Below are positions 38,805 through 48,948 of a stretch of 64,000 nucleotides of DNA, in pieces. The number at the start of each line of letters is the position of its first letter. The stretch's first letter is position 1. The DNA lies in NCBI GenBank assembly GCA_016712045.1, contig JADJRV010000023.1, forward strand, positions 1-64,000, in the 5' to 3' direction. The stretch is from Chloracidobacterium sp. (lineage in GTDB: Bacteria > Acidobacteriota > Blastocatellia > Pyrinomonadales > Pyrinomonadaceae). Under the pieces are notes generated by a model. The model was given only the letters and a program-made list of their open reading frames with translations. It had not been told where the DNA came from and did not search any database. Position numbers and translations under genes: made by a program.

Positions 38805-40204
38805 ATGCTCAAGTTTTTTAACACACTATCACGTCAGATCGAGGAATTTCAGCCAATTGAATCGGGCAAGGTGCGGATGTATATCTGCGGGCCGACGGTT
38901 TGGAATTTTGCACATATCGGCAATTTTCGGACATTTATCTTTGGCGATGTGCTGCGGCGTTATTTGAAATTCAAGGGCTTTGAGCTGACGCATGTGATGA
39001 ATTTGACTGACATCGACGACCGTATCATCAACGAAGCTGGCGGCGAAATATCTCGATCGACGAGTTTACTGAGCCGTTTGCTCAGTATTTTCTCGAAGAT
39101 TTTGACGCTCTTGGCAACGAGCGGCCCGAGATAATCCCCCGTGCGACGCATCATATCTCAGAGATGATCAACATTATTTCGGCGCTGCTTGAAAACGGCC
39201 ATGCGTACGAATCGGATGGCTCGATCTATTACCGCATCACGGCGTTTCCCGAATACGGCAAGCTGTCAAAGATCAATTTTTCGGGTAACCGCGACGGCGG
39301 CTCAGAGCGGATCGATACCGACAAATACGACAAAGAAGACGCCCGCGATTTTGCTTTGTGGAAACTGGTTGGCCCTGACGATCAGCCCGGTTGGGATGCT
39401 CCATTTGGACGCGGACGGCCGGGCTGGCACATCGAGTGTTCGGCGATGGCGATGAAATATCTTGGCGAGACATTTGACCTGCACGCCGGCGGGCAGGACC
39501 TGCAATTTCCGCATCACGAGAACGAGATCGCCCAGTCTGAGGGCGCGACGGGCAAACAATTTGCGAAATACTGGATCCACAGCGAATTCTTAAAGATCGA
39601 CGACGTGACAATGTCCAAATCAAAGGGCAATTTCTTTACGTTTCGCGATTTAAAAGACCAGGGCTATTCACCGCTTGCGATCAGGTATTTATTGCTGTCA
39701 GTTCCCTATCGAAAGCAGTTAAATTTTACGTTCGAAGGCTTGCAGGGAGCTGAAACGACGGTCGAGAGGCTAAGAAATTTCAGATCTATAATTTCAAATT
39801 TGAGATCGGATTCGGGCTCTACTTTGTCCGCGACCGATTAGGTCAAAAAGGCCTTGGCTGATTTCGAGTCAGCAATGGACGACGACTTTAATACGGCGGC
39901 CGCGCTTGCTGCTGTTCATGACATGGTTCGCGAGATCAACACGTTGCTTGCTAACGAAGGTCTTGGGACGGATGATCAGGCTGCTGTACTGGAGGCAATA
40001 AAGAAATTTGATTCGGTCCTAGGTATTTTCGGGGCTCAATCAAGTGAGATCCTTGATGATGAGATCGACTCTTTGATACAGGAGCGACAGACGGCGCGTG
40101 AGAATCGTAACTTTGCTCGTTCGGATGAGATCCGCGATCTGTTGGCTGAACAAGGTATTGTTTTAGAGGATACAAAAGACGGCGTTCGCTGGAAACGGAG
40201 GTAG
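38805..40204 (+). CDS. cysS: Cysteinyl-tRNA synthetase (frame-disrupted)
   Basis: CysS charges tRNA-Cys. The class I signature HIGN lies in NFAHIGNFRTFIFGDV, the zinc ligands include CGPTVW and the downstream GWHIECSAM and HHENEIAQSE, and the KMSKS loop is TMSKSKGN. The length of ~466 aa is normal. The frame breaks at the AAA run 39046-39048: one more A gives GGENISIDEFTEPFAQYFLEDF. A single in-frame TAG at 39839-39841 separates SATD from VKKALADFESAMDDDFNTA, which is clearly the same protein. Both lesions in an essential gene point to sequence error. Confidence 0.9.
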
Positions 40205-40210
40205 CATTTT

Positions 40211-41757
40211 CTAGTATTGGAACAGACAATTTCCCGGTTGTTTTGTCATTTCGATACGATATGCGGTTGATGGAGCGATCGTATTTACTCTTGATGGGCA
40301 CGGGCTATAACCTTTTTCCGTAAGGGCGGTGAGCAGCCAGCCTTTCAATACAGGCGGCTCGGTGCGGAAGAAGATAACGATGTTATCGTCGTTAATCTCA
40401 TCGACCGTCGTCCGGCGGATGCCGTCGAATTGTCGAGGCAGAAAATAGGTCTGATCTTCGACAAAGCTCTCGCCTCCACGCACAACTGAAACCTCGACAT
40501 CCAGCATATTTCTCGTAGCAAACCAGACGTGATAAGCGACAAGGTTTTCTGCGGCATATAGCTTTTTCGGCGGAGGCGTCACGGATTCAAATGGTTTAAT
40601 ATCCGTTGCCATTGTTTCCAGGAGCACCAAATATATGAGCGATCCGGAGCGACACTCACGAGAAAAAACGAATAGGCGGAAAATAAGATCACCGTTGTGA
40701 CGGCGGCGACAGAAAATTTATGCACAATTTCTGTACATAAAATGCTCACCAGCAACGCCGCGGGTGCCATAACCACGATGAGATGCCGTGTTCCCCAGAT
40801 CGATTGCGGCATTATCCAACTCAGGACGAAAGCCGAAACGATAGGAACTACAAAGAACGCGGCCACTAGAGTTGTTTTATTTTTTTGTTGATCGCCTGAT
40901 CTCTGTCCGATCGCAAATAACAAACCTGCGATAAAAATAATAAAAAGCAATGGTATCGAAACGGTGTAAATAGAATTGGGATCAAGATTACTGCCGGGAT
41001 AGTAAAACGGTTCGATCAAATCAATTAAAAAAACCCAAAGTTGGCTCGGCCCGGGACGCTCGATCCAACTGATATTTTGAGCGATCTCCGAGCCGCGACG
41101 GGCGGCACTAATAACCGCGAAAGCCCACGGAGAAAATAAAGCTCCGACGATAGCCGCCATTCCGATCAAAGGCTTTGCTCTTTGCCGATAAACGGCTACG
41201 ACGTAAATTACCTCGGCTCCGACAACAAAAAAAGCCGTAATAGTGTGTGTAAACCAGTACGATATTAGTCAACAACAACCACACCCAGCCTTTGTCCCGA
41301 TTCAGATATCTCGTAAAAGCCAGATCGATAGCAGCGACAAGCACATCAGCATGGTGTACATCCTGAGGGCTTGAGAGTACTTAATGAGAGCTCCGTTTAC
41401 ACTGAGAAGAAATAGGGCTAAGACAGTTGTAGAAGCACGAAATTTTAATTCGCGAGTGAGCAATAAAAATGGGACGATCGCAAGAGAAGCGAACAGGACC
41501 GGCAGTAGCCTAAGCCAAAACAAACCGCTGCCGCCGATCGCGACCCAGCCCTTGAGTATCAGATAGAAAAGGGGCGGATGGACGAGGTCAGCGGCAACAA
41601 AATTAAATATCTGACCCCACGGCTGTTCGGCCGCGTGAACGCTAAATATTTCGTCGAACCACAGGCACGAATCGGTCAAATGCCATAAACGAACAGCGAC
41701 ATAAAGCGCGATGAGACACGCCATCGCGATCATCTCTAGCGGTCGCTTTCGTGTCAT
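40211..41757 (-). CDS. Membrane glycosyltransferase, GT39/PMT-like (frame-disrupted)
   Basis: A ~515-aa polytopic protein. The first segment (from 41757) holds the acidic catalytic motif CLWFDEIFSVHAAEQP in the first outer loop, typical of lipid-linked-sugar (GT-C) transferases such as the PMT/ArnT group. Further membrane helices follow, including the diagnostic TNIVLVYTHYYGFF. The hydrophobic middle runs to ~40640 and the soluble C-terminal part (YHVWFATRNMLDVEVSVVRGG…) to 40211. The pieces lie in different frames with breaks near 41330, 41150 and 40610. It is convergent with cysS and begins one base after the end of the cysteine dioxygenase gene on the same strand. Confidence 0.75.
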
Positions 41758-41758
41758 C

Positions 41759-42328
41759 TTATAGCGTTATGTTTGGGCAGAGTCTGCCGTCGATGCTGGT
41801 GTAAAAAAGCTCGATTTCCCTGTAGGTGTGAGTGTCGCGGCAATATGCTAGACAGCGGTCGTAGGGTTTGGAATAGATGTGGATGCTGACGGCACGCTCG
41901 TCGTATTCGGGCAGATTTAGCACTTGGTGGATAGGTTCTTCGAGTTCGACCTTTGCGGCAAGGCAATCGGTCAGCTCAAATGAATCGGTCTCGACCAAGC
42001 GGCAAAACGAGCGGGATTCGTCAGACTCAACAACTGCAAAATTCTGGCCCTGCAGACGCCCGACCGGCACCATCATCCAGCATTTTTGATCCCAATGATT
42101 GTGCACCTGCGACACCTGGCCCTTTTCCCAACATATCGCCATAACCTCAAATCGCGGGTCTTTGTAGATGAGATTGCGTGTGTAATATCGCGAACTCCAA
42201 TGAAAATACCGCGTGATCGAATCGATCTCGATGGGGTTTTCACCGAGGAATTCGTACACGTTCTGACAGGAAAACTCTTCGTCAGAGAACCCTTTCAATC
42301 CGTCAATAAGTTTGTCTATATGCACCAT
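41759..42328 (-). CDS. Cysteine dioxygenase, type I
   Basis: 189 aa, intact. The cupin motif GQVSQVHNHWDQKCWMMVPVG gives two iron-binding His. The third ligand is in AVSIHIYSKPYDRCLAY, whose final Tyr matches the conserved substrate-interacting Tyr of cysteine dioxygenases. The enzyme adds O2 to cysteine to make cysteine sulfinate, the first step of cysteine breakdown. The cysteine at the position cross-linked to Tyr in animal enzymes is not evident, as is usual for bacterial forms. The gene is followed within one base by the glycosyltransferase, probably only by chance of packing. Confidence 0.85.
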   Translation of the reverse strand: MVHIDKLIDGLKGFSDEEFSCQNVYEFLGENPIEIDSITRYFHWSSRYYTRNLIYKDPRFEVMAICWEKGQVSQVHNHWDQKCWMMVPVGRLQGQNFAVVESDESRSFCRLVETDSFELTDCLAAKVELEEPIHQVLNLPEYDERAVSIHIYSKPYDRCLAYCRDTHTYREIELFYTSIDGRLCPNITL

Positions 42329-42360
42329 CGAAGTTCTGTAATTCTAGCAAAAACTGAGAC

Positions 42361-43443
42361 TTATAACACTCCGTTATATTGGAAACGCTGACGCGGTGAA
42401 ACGCTGCATTTGCCATCGACGAGCGGATCGCCAGTATCCGCACAGCAAGGAGTATTTCGCGAACAAACAAAGCCGCCCTTTAACATCCGGCCGAGCACAT
42501 TCTGGCCAATGCCGGACGGATGAAAACAGTCGCAGCACGATATTTCGGATGAGTTAAAACGGTAATACCACGGTGCATCGCTGTGAACGAAGGTCGTCCC
42601 GGCGGCCTTAACGCCACCGCCGACCGTCTGCCCACCAACGATCACGATCGGCGACGAGCCAAAGTCCGGGATAGCGGCGTATTCGGCCGTTACGGTTTTT
42701 AGGATGTCGCGATATGCCTTTAATGTCGTGTATGAATCGATGATGCGTGTGTTGGAGCAATCACGCGTCAGCGAGCCGCAAATGTTTACCACGCCCCACA
42801 AAAAGCTGCACGAACCGACAAGCTGGCAATTAGATTTGGTGCCGAAATTGCAAAGTTGCGATACGCGTACCGGCGATACAACGCCAATACGTGTGTTGCC
42901 GATAGACATCAGTGTGTCGAGCCCCTTTCGCAATTCGCGTTCGAACGATGCCGGACGTGTTTTGCAGTAATTTGCCGGGTCGAGATCGGTGCTTGAGCAT
43001 GAAGCGTTTGATTGTGCGATCGTGCCGGAGCAATTGTCGTTGTGGCCTAAAAATAAGACGGCGAGACGATTGCCAGCCTGTGCGGCAAGATAAGTTCGGA
43101 CGTTGCCCGCCTGTGACGCAAAATTTCCGACAAGCGTCGCACCGGACGCTGCATGATTTGCCGACGGGGCCAATACGCCGGCGCCGGTCTCACACTCGAG
43201 CCGTTCGAGCAAGCTAAAAACGCCTTCGCTTCCCGTCCCGCACAGACTCGTTCCGTGCGTGTCGCTCGTCAGCCAATTGTAGTTTTCTTGATCGCCGTTA
43301 GAACAAGGAAAGCCATTGCTGGCATTAAACCCCTTCGAAATACTATCGCCCGCGACATCGATCGCTTGAATACTTAGCTGGGCGTTCGCCGTTGAGGCAA
43401 ACACCACGGAGAAAAGTAATATTGTGATCAGAAACCGCATCAT
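42361..43443 (-). CDS. Exported SGNH/GDSL-type hydrolase
   Basis: 360 aa, intact, with a signal peptide ending at ANAQ (~22). SGNH blocks are present in order: block I VAGDSISKG with the nucleophilic Ser, an ASGA glycine block near 95, block III LGHNDN with the Asn, and block V CFHPSGIGQN with the catalytic His. There are many Cys (about sixteen) spread through the chain, suggesting disulfides in the periplasm, fitting the neighbouring dsbD gene. Such enzymes are esterases/lipases or carbohydrate deacetylases. The gene starts 9 bp after the end of dsbD on the same strand, so they may share a transcript. Confidence 0.85.
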   Translation of the reverse strand: MMRFLITILLFSVVFASTANAQLSIQAIDVAGDSISKGFNASNGFPCSNGDQENYNWLTSDTHGTSLCGTGSEGVFSLLERLECETGAGVLAPSANHAASGATLVGNFASQAGNVRTYLAAQAGNRLAVLFLGHNDNCSGTIAQSNASCSSTDLDPANYCKTRPASFERELRKGLDTLMSIGNTRIGVVSPVRVSQLCNFGTKSNCQLVGSCSFLWGVVNICGSLTRDCSNTRIIDSYTTLKAYRDILKTVTAEYAAIPDFGSSPIVIVGGQTVGGGVKAAGTTFVHSDAPWYYRFNSSEISCCDCFHPSGIGQNVLGRMLKGGFVCSRNTPCCADTGDPLVDGKCSVSPRQRFQYNGVL

Positions 43444-43451
43444 TTGGTTAT

Positions 43452-45362
43452 TTATTGCTGACCTTGTTTAAGAAAGCCGATAAATTCGTCCGCACTTCGG
43501 GTCAGCCCCGGAAAGGTCGCGACCGTTTTTCCATTTGCGTCCACAATAGCATAAAACGGCAATGCGACGGTGCCAAAATTATCTTGTTCCATTTGCTGCT
43601 GCCGAGCGTAGATCTCTCCATCGCCGTCGGTGTAGAGGCTGACGAGCACAAATTTTTCCATCTCGGCTTTCACGGCTTGCTGAGTGAACATGTTTGCCTC
43701 CATCCAGCGGCAGTTTGTACAGGTATAGCCGGTAAAATCAATAAAAACGTGCTTGTTCTCCGCCTTAGCCCGCTGCAAAGCTCCATCGTAATTGTTGCTC
43801 AACCATTGCAGCTCTTCGTGGCGGTTGCCGAGGACGTTGAAAATGGAATCTTTATTCTTTGGCGGCAGAAACGATTCCAGTTCGCCAAGTTTGCGTCCAA
43901 GGACGCCGGTCGTCAGATAGACGCAGAGTGCCAAAAAGACGACCGCGAAAAATATACGCAGCGGCGTGATCTTTTTGATCGGCGAATCGTGTTTGAATTT
44001 AAATAACCCGAGGATGTAGGTGACAATGCCGAGACCGAGCACGACCCAGATTATCAGCACGACCTCACGGGTAAATATTTTGCCGTAGTTGAGAGCACCG
44101 CTTGAGCTGAGGCCCGCACCCCAGACGAGATCGACGTTTGAGAGGAATTTCATCGCGGCGGCGATCTCGAGAAAGCCCATCACGACCTTGACCGAATTGA
44201 GCCAGCCGCCTGAACGCGGAAGCGACGAGAGCAGTTTCGGCACTGTCGCCAATATGAAAAACGGCAGAGCAAACACGCTCGAAAACACCAGCATTCCGAG
44301 CAGAGGCATTTTCCAGTCGCCCTGTGCTGTCGAAACGAGCAGCGTGCCGATGAACGGCGAGGTGCATGTAAATGATGTCAGCGTGAACGTCAGCCCCATC
44401 AGTAGAGCCCCGAGATATGCGCTGCCCTTGCCCTCTTCCGTACGGGTAATTTTGTCAAGCTTGGTCTAAACCGACGCGGGAATTGATATCTCGTAAAACC
44501 CGAAAAGATTAAATGCAAAAAATAAAAAGATCGCACCGATCGCGAGGTTAACCCACGGATTTGCCGCAAACAGATTGATGCCAGCCGCACCGAACGCCAC
44601 CGCAAGCAGCATCCCCAACAGCGAAAATGTCGCGATTATACCGGCCGAATAGACCGTCGCGAGCTTGATCGTCTTCGACCGGTCGCCGTCGGAGTGTTTC
44701 ATAAAATATGAAACCGTGATCGGGATCATCGGGAACACGCACGGCGTCAACAGCGAGATCGCACCGAATGTGACCGCAAGCCAGATAAATGACCACAGAT
44801 CGACGGGCGGTTGATTGTTGGTCTGCTGACCGTTGTTGGCGGATGGCTGATCGGAATTTGTGACCGCAGGTTGATCGAAAATCCGTTTTACATCTTCGGT
44901 TCCGGCAATCGTCACTTTTACCGTCTTTGGCGGCAGACAAGTCGTGTCGTTACAGACCTGATACTTAATATTTAGAGCAAGGTCATCTACATTCGCGGCT
45001 GTGAGCGGTTTTATTACAACATCGAACCAGGTCTCTTTTTCGAAAAACTTTGTGTCGATCTTAAAATTTTCATCAAATTTTGTGATCGGCTTTGGTGAGG
45101 TGATCTTGCCGTCAATGGCAAATGTTTCGGGTGCGGCGGTTGTTATCGTCGTCGGTATCGGGCCGCCATCGGGTTGTTCGACCGCGTAAAGATGCCAGGG
45201 GCCATCGACCTTTGCATTAAGTCGGACCTTGAAAGTTTTGCCGGCTGCGGCCGGTTTTCCTTTCGAATCTGACTCAAGCGTCCACGATACCGGGTTTTGG
45301 GCAGAAACTCCCAAAACACTCAGCACAACCACAATAAAGGTAAATACAAAGGCTCGTTTCAT
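43452..45362 (-). CDS. dsbD: Thiol:disulfide interchange protein DsbD (in-frame TAG)
   Basis: DsbD carries reducing power across the inner membrane. A signal peptide (MKRAFVFTFIVVVLSVLG) starts at 45362 and is followed by an N-terminal periplasmic domain with the QVCNDTTCLPP redox pair. Eight or so membrane helices come next, with LLTPCVFPMIP and FTCTSPF as the paired intramembrane Cys. The C-terminal thioredoxin domain has DFTGYTCTNCRWME. A single TAG at 44466-44468 (between ISIPASV and TKLDKITRTEEGKG) interrupts an otherwise continuous frame, so the two halves are one gene of ~636 codons. An ATG further upstream in the same frame would overlap the pdhA leader; I reject it because the signal peptide starts at 45362. 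Confidence 0.9.
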
Positions 45363-45500
45363 AGGCGAGGCAACACAAGTGACTATATCATTTTCGCAAT
45401 TCCGGCTGTAGAGTCGAGCCAATATTTTGCACAAACCAACTTGCTCCCTTATAATACTCGTTTTGCATCGCTTTATTCGATTATTGCCGAAAGATACGGC

Positions 45501-46649
45501 ATGGAGGATTTGATTTTGTCCAAAGCAGCAACTCGCCAAAAACCCGCGGCCAAGACCGCCAAAGTTTCGACCAACGGGACAGGCAAGACGCAGGGTTTTA
45601 CAGATTTTGTCGAGGTCGAACAGGCCAAGGCCGAATACGTCAAACGCCGGGCTTCGCAGCTCGCCGCCATCAAGAAAACTGATAAAAAGCTTTTGCGTGA
45701 AATGCTCTATCAGATGGTCTTAGGCCGCATTTTTGAAGAAAAATGTGCCGAGGTCTATCGCATGGGCAAGATCGGCGGCTTTTGTCACCTATATATCGGC
45801 CAGGAAGCGATCGGTGTCGGTTCGATGATGGCCTTAGAGAAGACCGATATGGTCATCACGGCTTATCGAGACCACGTACAGGCGATGATCAAAGGCATGA
45901 CGCCCGAGAGCGTGATGGCCGAGCTTTACGGTAAAGAAGGCGGCTGCGTCGGCGGCAAAGGCGGCTCGATGCATATGTTTTCGAAAGAGCTTGAGTTTTA
46001 CGGCGGCCACGGCATCGTTGGCGGCCAGATCGGCGTCGGGACCGGTATGGCTTACGCTGCAAAATACAAAAACTCGGGTCAGGTCACGCTCTGCTTTTTT
46101 GGCGAAGCGGCGGTCAATCAGGGCATCTTTCACGAATCGCTAAACATGGCGCAGCTTTGGAAACTGCCATGTATCTACATCTGCGAAAATAACCAGTACG
46201 GCATGGGCACGTCGCAGGCGAGGGCGATGTCTTCGCGAAGCATTGCGAAAAAAGCCGAAGCCTTTGAGATGGCAAATGAGTTTGTCGATGGCATGGATGT
46301 GATGGCGGTTCGCGACGCTACGCTGCGTGCGATCGACAGAGCCCGCAAAGATGGTTCGCCGACGCTGCTTGAGATCAGGGCCTATCGATATATGGGTCAC
46401 TCGATGTCAGATCCGGGCAATTACCGGACACGCGACGAGATCCTAAAATATCAGGAACGGGATCCGATCGTGCTGTTCAAAGACAGCCTGAAAGCCGCAA
46501 AAGTATTGACCGATAAAGATTTTGAAAAGATCGACCAGGAAGCGATCGAAGCGGTAGATAAGGCCGTCGCATTTGCGGACGAAAGCCCGTATCCGGCTGA
46601 GAGCGAGTTGTTTCACCGACGTATTAGCATAAATTTATGGCGTTACTAA
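45501..46649 (+). CDS. pdhA: Pyruvate dehydrogenase E1 component, alpha subunit
   Basis: 382 aa, intact. E1-alpha binds thiamine diphosphate and decarboxylates pyruvate. Visible features are GGFCHLYIGQEAIGVG, TAYRDHVQAM, GGCVGGKGGSMHMF, the TPP motif GEAAVNQGIFHESLNMA…IYICENNQYGMGT (GD→GE at the usual GDG) and the phosphorylation-loop-like YRYMGHSMSDPG. The ATG at 45501 gives a ~30-residue Lys/Ala/Thr-rich lead before the conserved domain; an upstream TTG would run into dsbD and is rejected. The stop overlaps the E1-beta start by 13 bp, and E1-beta and E2 follow, forming a standard PDH operon divergent from dsbD. Confidence 0.92.
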   Translation: MEDLILSKAATRQKPAAKTAKVSTNGTGKTQGFTDFVEVEQAKAEYVKRRASQLAAIKKTDKKLLREMLYQMVLGRIFEEKCAEVYRMGKIGGFCHLYIGQEAIGVGSMMALEKTDMVITAYRDHVQAMIKGMTPESVMAELYGKEGGCVGGKGGSMHMFSKELEFYGGHGIVGGQIGVGTGMAYAAKYKNSGQVTLCFFGEAAVNQGIFHESLNMAQLWKLPCIYICENNQYGMGTSQARAMSSRSIAKKAEAFEMANEFVDGMDVMAVRDATLRAIDRARKDGSPTLLEIRAYRYMGHSMSDPGNYRTRDEILKYQERDPIVLFKDSLKAAKVLTDKDFEKIDQEAIEAVDKAVAFADESPYPAESELFHRRISINLWRY

Positions 46650-47618
46650 CGATACGCGATGCTCTGAACGAAGCATTGCGCGAAGAAATTTTACGGGACG
46701 AGAATGTCTTTGTCATGGGCGAAGAGGTCGCTGAATATGACGGGGCGTATAAGGTCACGCGCGGGCTGTGGAAAGAGTTTGGTGACAAACGGGTCGTTGA
46801 TACGCCGATCACGGAGCTTGGGTTTGCGGCTGTCGGCGTAGGCGCGGCGATGGCGGGCTTACGGCCGGTGATCGAATTCATGACGTGGAATTTCTCGATC
46901 CTTGCCGCCGATCAGATCATCAATCATGCGGCCAAGATGCTGTATATGTCCGGCGGACAGTTCAAAGTGCCGATAGTTTTCGCGGGCCAAACGGCTCGGC
47001 GTATCAAGTTTCGTCTCAGCACTCGCAAGCACTCTAGGCCTTTTATGCTAACTTTCCGGGCTTAAAAGTAGTTATGCCTTCGACGGCGGCTGATGCAAAA
47101 GGCTTGCTCAAATCGGCGATCCGCGATGATAACCCGATCGTCTTTCTCGAACAGGAAAGGATGTACGGCATCAAGGGCGAGGTTCCCGAGGACCCCGATT
47201 TCACGATCCCGCTAGGCGTTGCCGATATTAAACGCGAGGGTAAGGATTGCACTATCGTTGCACGTTCGATGACTGTGCCGCTTGCATTGCAAGCAGCTGA
47301 ATTGATTCAGACTCAGTTTGACGTGTCTGTCGAGGTCATTGATCCGCGAACGATCAAGCCGCTCGATATCGACACCATTGTAAATTCGATCAAGAAAACG
47401 AACCGGCTAGTCATCGCTGAGGAATCGCACGAATTTGCCTCTGTCGGTGCGGAGATCACTTATCAGGTGATGGATCACGCGTTCGATTATCTCGACGCCC
47501 CGGTCAAACGCATCTCGACCACCGAAACTCCTATGCCGTACGCAAAAATCTCGAGGCACTTGCGTTGCCGAGCGTCGAAAAGATCGTCGCTGCCGTTAAG
47601 GAAGTTTGTTATTTATAA
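46637..47618 (+). CDS. pdhB: Pyruvate dehydrogenase E1 component, beta subunit (frame-disrupted)
   Basis: About 327 aa when repaired. It begins MALLTIRDALNEALREE and shows GEEVAEYDGAYKVT, DTPITELGFAAVGVGAAM and the C-terminal transketolase part EVIDPRTIKPLD and VIAEESHEFASVGAEI. One missing T in the TTTT run near 46980 restores IVFRGPNGSAYQVSSQHSQ. A TAG at 47035-47037 in that frame replaces the Glu/Gln of SQAL-x-AFYANFPGLKVV. One missing A near 47540 restores YAKNLEALALPSVEKIV and the natural end at 47618. Three lesions in a core enzyme imply sequence error. It overlaps pdhA and ends 9 bp before pdhC. Confidence 0.88.
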
Positions 47619-47627
47619 ACAAAAAAT

Positions 47628-48939
47628 ATGGCTGATAAATTTTTAATGCCGAAACTTTCGCCCACTATGGAAGAGGGCCAGATCGCGCGTTGGGTCAAAA
47701 ACGAAGGTGACAATTATGATGCCGGCGAGACCCTCGCCGAGGTCGATACCGACAAAGCGACGATGGAGATGACCGCCCTCAAAGCGGGCACTCTGTTAAA
47801 GATATTAAAAGCCGCCGGCGACACCGCCCTGCTCGGAGAAGCCATCGCCATCACCGGCGATAAGGGAGAGGATATCTCGGCACTGCTGAGCGAAACGGCT
47901 CAGGTCGGCAAAGGCGGAACCGCCTGCGTCAGCAGGAATGGAAGCCGGGCAGTTCAGCCGTCAAACACCCAAGACCAGAAGTGCCGTCTCGGCATCATCT
48001 GCGGGTGCATGACCGACTGCTCCACCTGCTAACGCAGGCGGTTCTGCGTCAAATGGCCGATTGATCGTTTCACCGATTGCGGCCCGCATGGCCGCTGAAA
48101 ATGCAATCGATCTCAAAACAATTGCCGGAACCGGACCGAACGGGCGCATAATTAAACGAGATATCGAAGAAGCGTTGGCAGGTGGCGGTCAGTTGCAACG
48201 GCCCGAGAACCAGCCGGCACGAACTTTTACTCCATCAACTGTTGTTGGAGCATCAGCTTATACCGACGAGACCACGTCGAAAATGCGGCAGATCATTGCC
48301 AGCCGTTTGGCAGAATCTATCGGGCCGATCCCAACGTTTTATTTGACGATCGAGATCGAAATGGACGCGTGTATGGAGCTTCGCAAATCGGTCAATGCGT
48401 CGGTAAGCGAAGATCAAAAGATCAGCGTCAACGACATCGTCGTCAAAGCGGCGGCTATGGCACTGGTCAAACATCCGTTTGCAAACTCGTCGTATCAGGA
48501 CAAAAATATCCGCTTTTACCAACAGGCAGACATCGGCGTGGCGGTTGCGATCGACGAAGGTTTGATCACACCCGTCATTCGCGGAGCTAATCTAAAAGGA
48601 TTTCTTGAGATCTCTGCCGAGATCAAAGACCTTGCGGCAAAGGCAAAGGCCAAAAAGCTGCAGCCTGAAGAATACACCGGGGCTACGTTTTCGATCTCAA
48701 ACCTCGGAATGTTTGGCATTAAAGAATTTACGGCGATCATCAATCCGCCCGAGGCAGGAATTTTGGCGGTCGGCGGGGCGGCTCAGACGCCTGTCGTTCG
48801 CGACGGAGCGATCGTCGTCCGCAGCATCATGAACGTCACGATGTCGTGCGACCACCGCGTCATCGACGGTGCGACGGGTGCCAAGTTCCTACAGACCTTT
48901 AAGCAAAATCTCGAACAACCCGCGATGATGCTGGCTTAA
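47628..48939 (+). CDS. pdhC: Pyruvate dehydrogenase E2 (dihydrolipoamide acetyltransferase), linker disrupted
   Basis: The lipoyl domain is at residues ~1-80 with the lipoylated Lys in EVDTDKATMEM. The peripheral-subunit-binding domain follows the linker (VSPIAARMAAENAIDL…GRIIKRDIEEAL). The catalytic domain ends with SCDHRVIDGATGAKF, holding the active-site His and Asp. Between the lipoyl and binding domains the linker is interrupted: the frame shifts near 47915 and a TGA lies at 48010-48012, within a ~130-bp palindromic insertion. In the downstream frame the insertion otherwise encodes an Ala/Pro/Ser-rich linker (PPASAGMEAGQF…PTAPPANAGGSAS), so the gene may once have tolerated it. Last gene of the PDH operon. 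Confidence 0.88.
47916..48045. repeat. ~130-bp palindromic element inside the pdhC linker
   Basis: The left end (47916-47936) and right end (48025-48045) are inverted copies matching at 19 of 21 bases, around GGAACCGCCTGCGTCAGCAGG. The ~88 bp between them pair only weakly. The element sits exactly in the flexible linker of E2 and is readable in the downstream frame except for one TGA. This resembles palindromic elements that insert in coding regions, such as the Rickettsia palindromic elements, but the sequence family is not one I can name. Confidence 0.6.
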
Positions 48940-48948
48940 GGAAGCATC

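Noticed and set aside
45363..45539. Longer N-terminus for DsbD
   Set aside because: The extra residues precede a perfect signal peptide and would overlap the divergent pdhA start.
34303..48012. Reassignment of TAG or TGA to an amino acid as an explanation for the in-frame stops
   Set aside because: TAG is the natural stop of the CHAT, lpxD and DMT-transporter genes, TGA ends the S9 peptidase and CARF regulator genes, and all three stop codons occur in the interrupted genes, so a code change does not fit.
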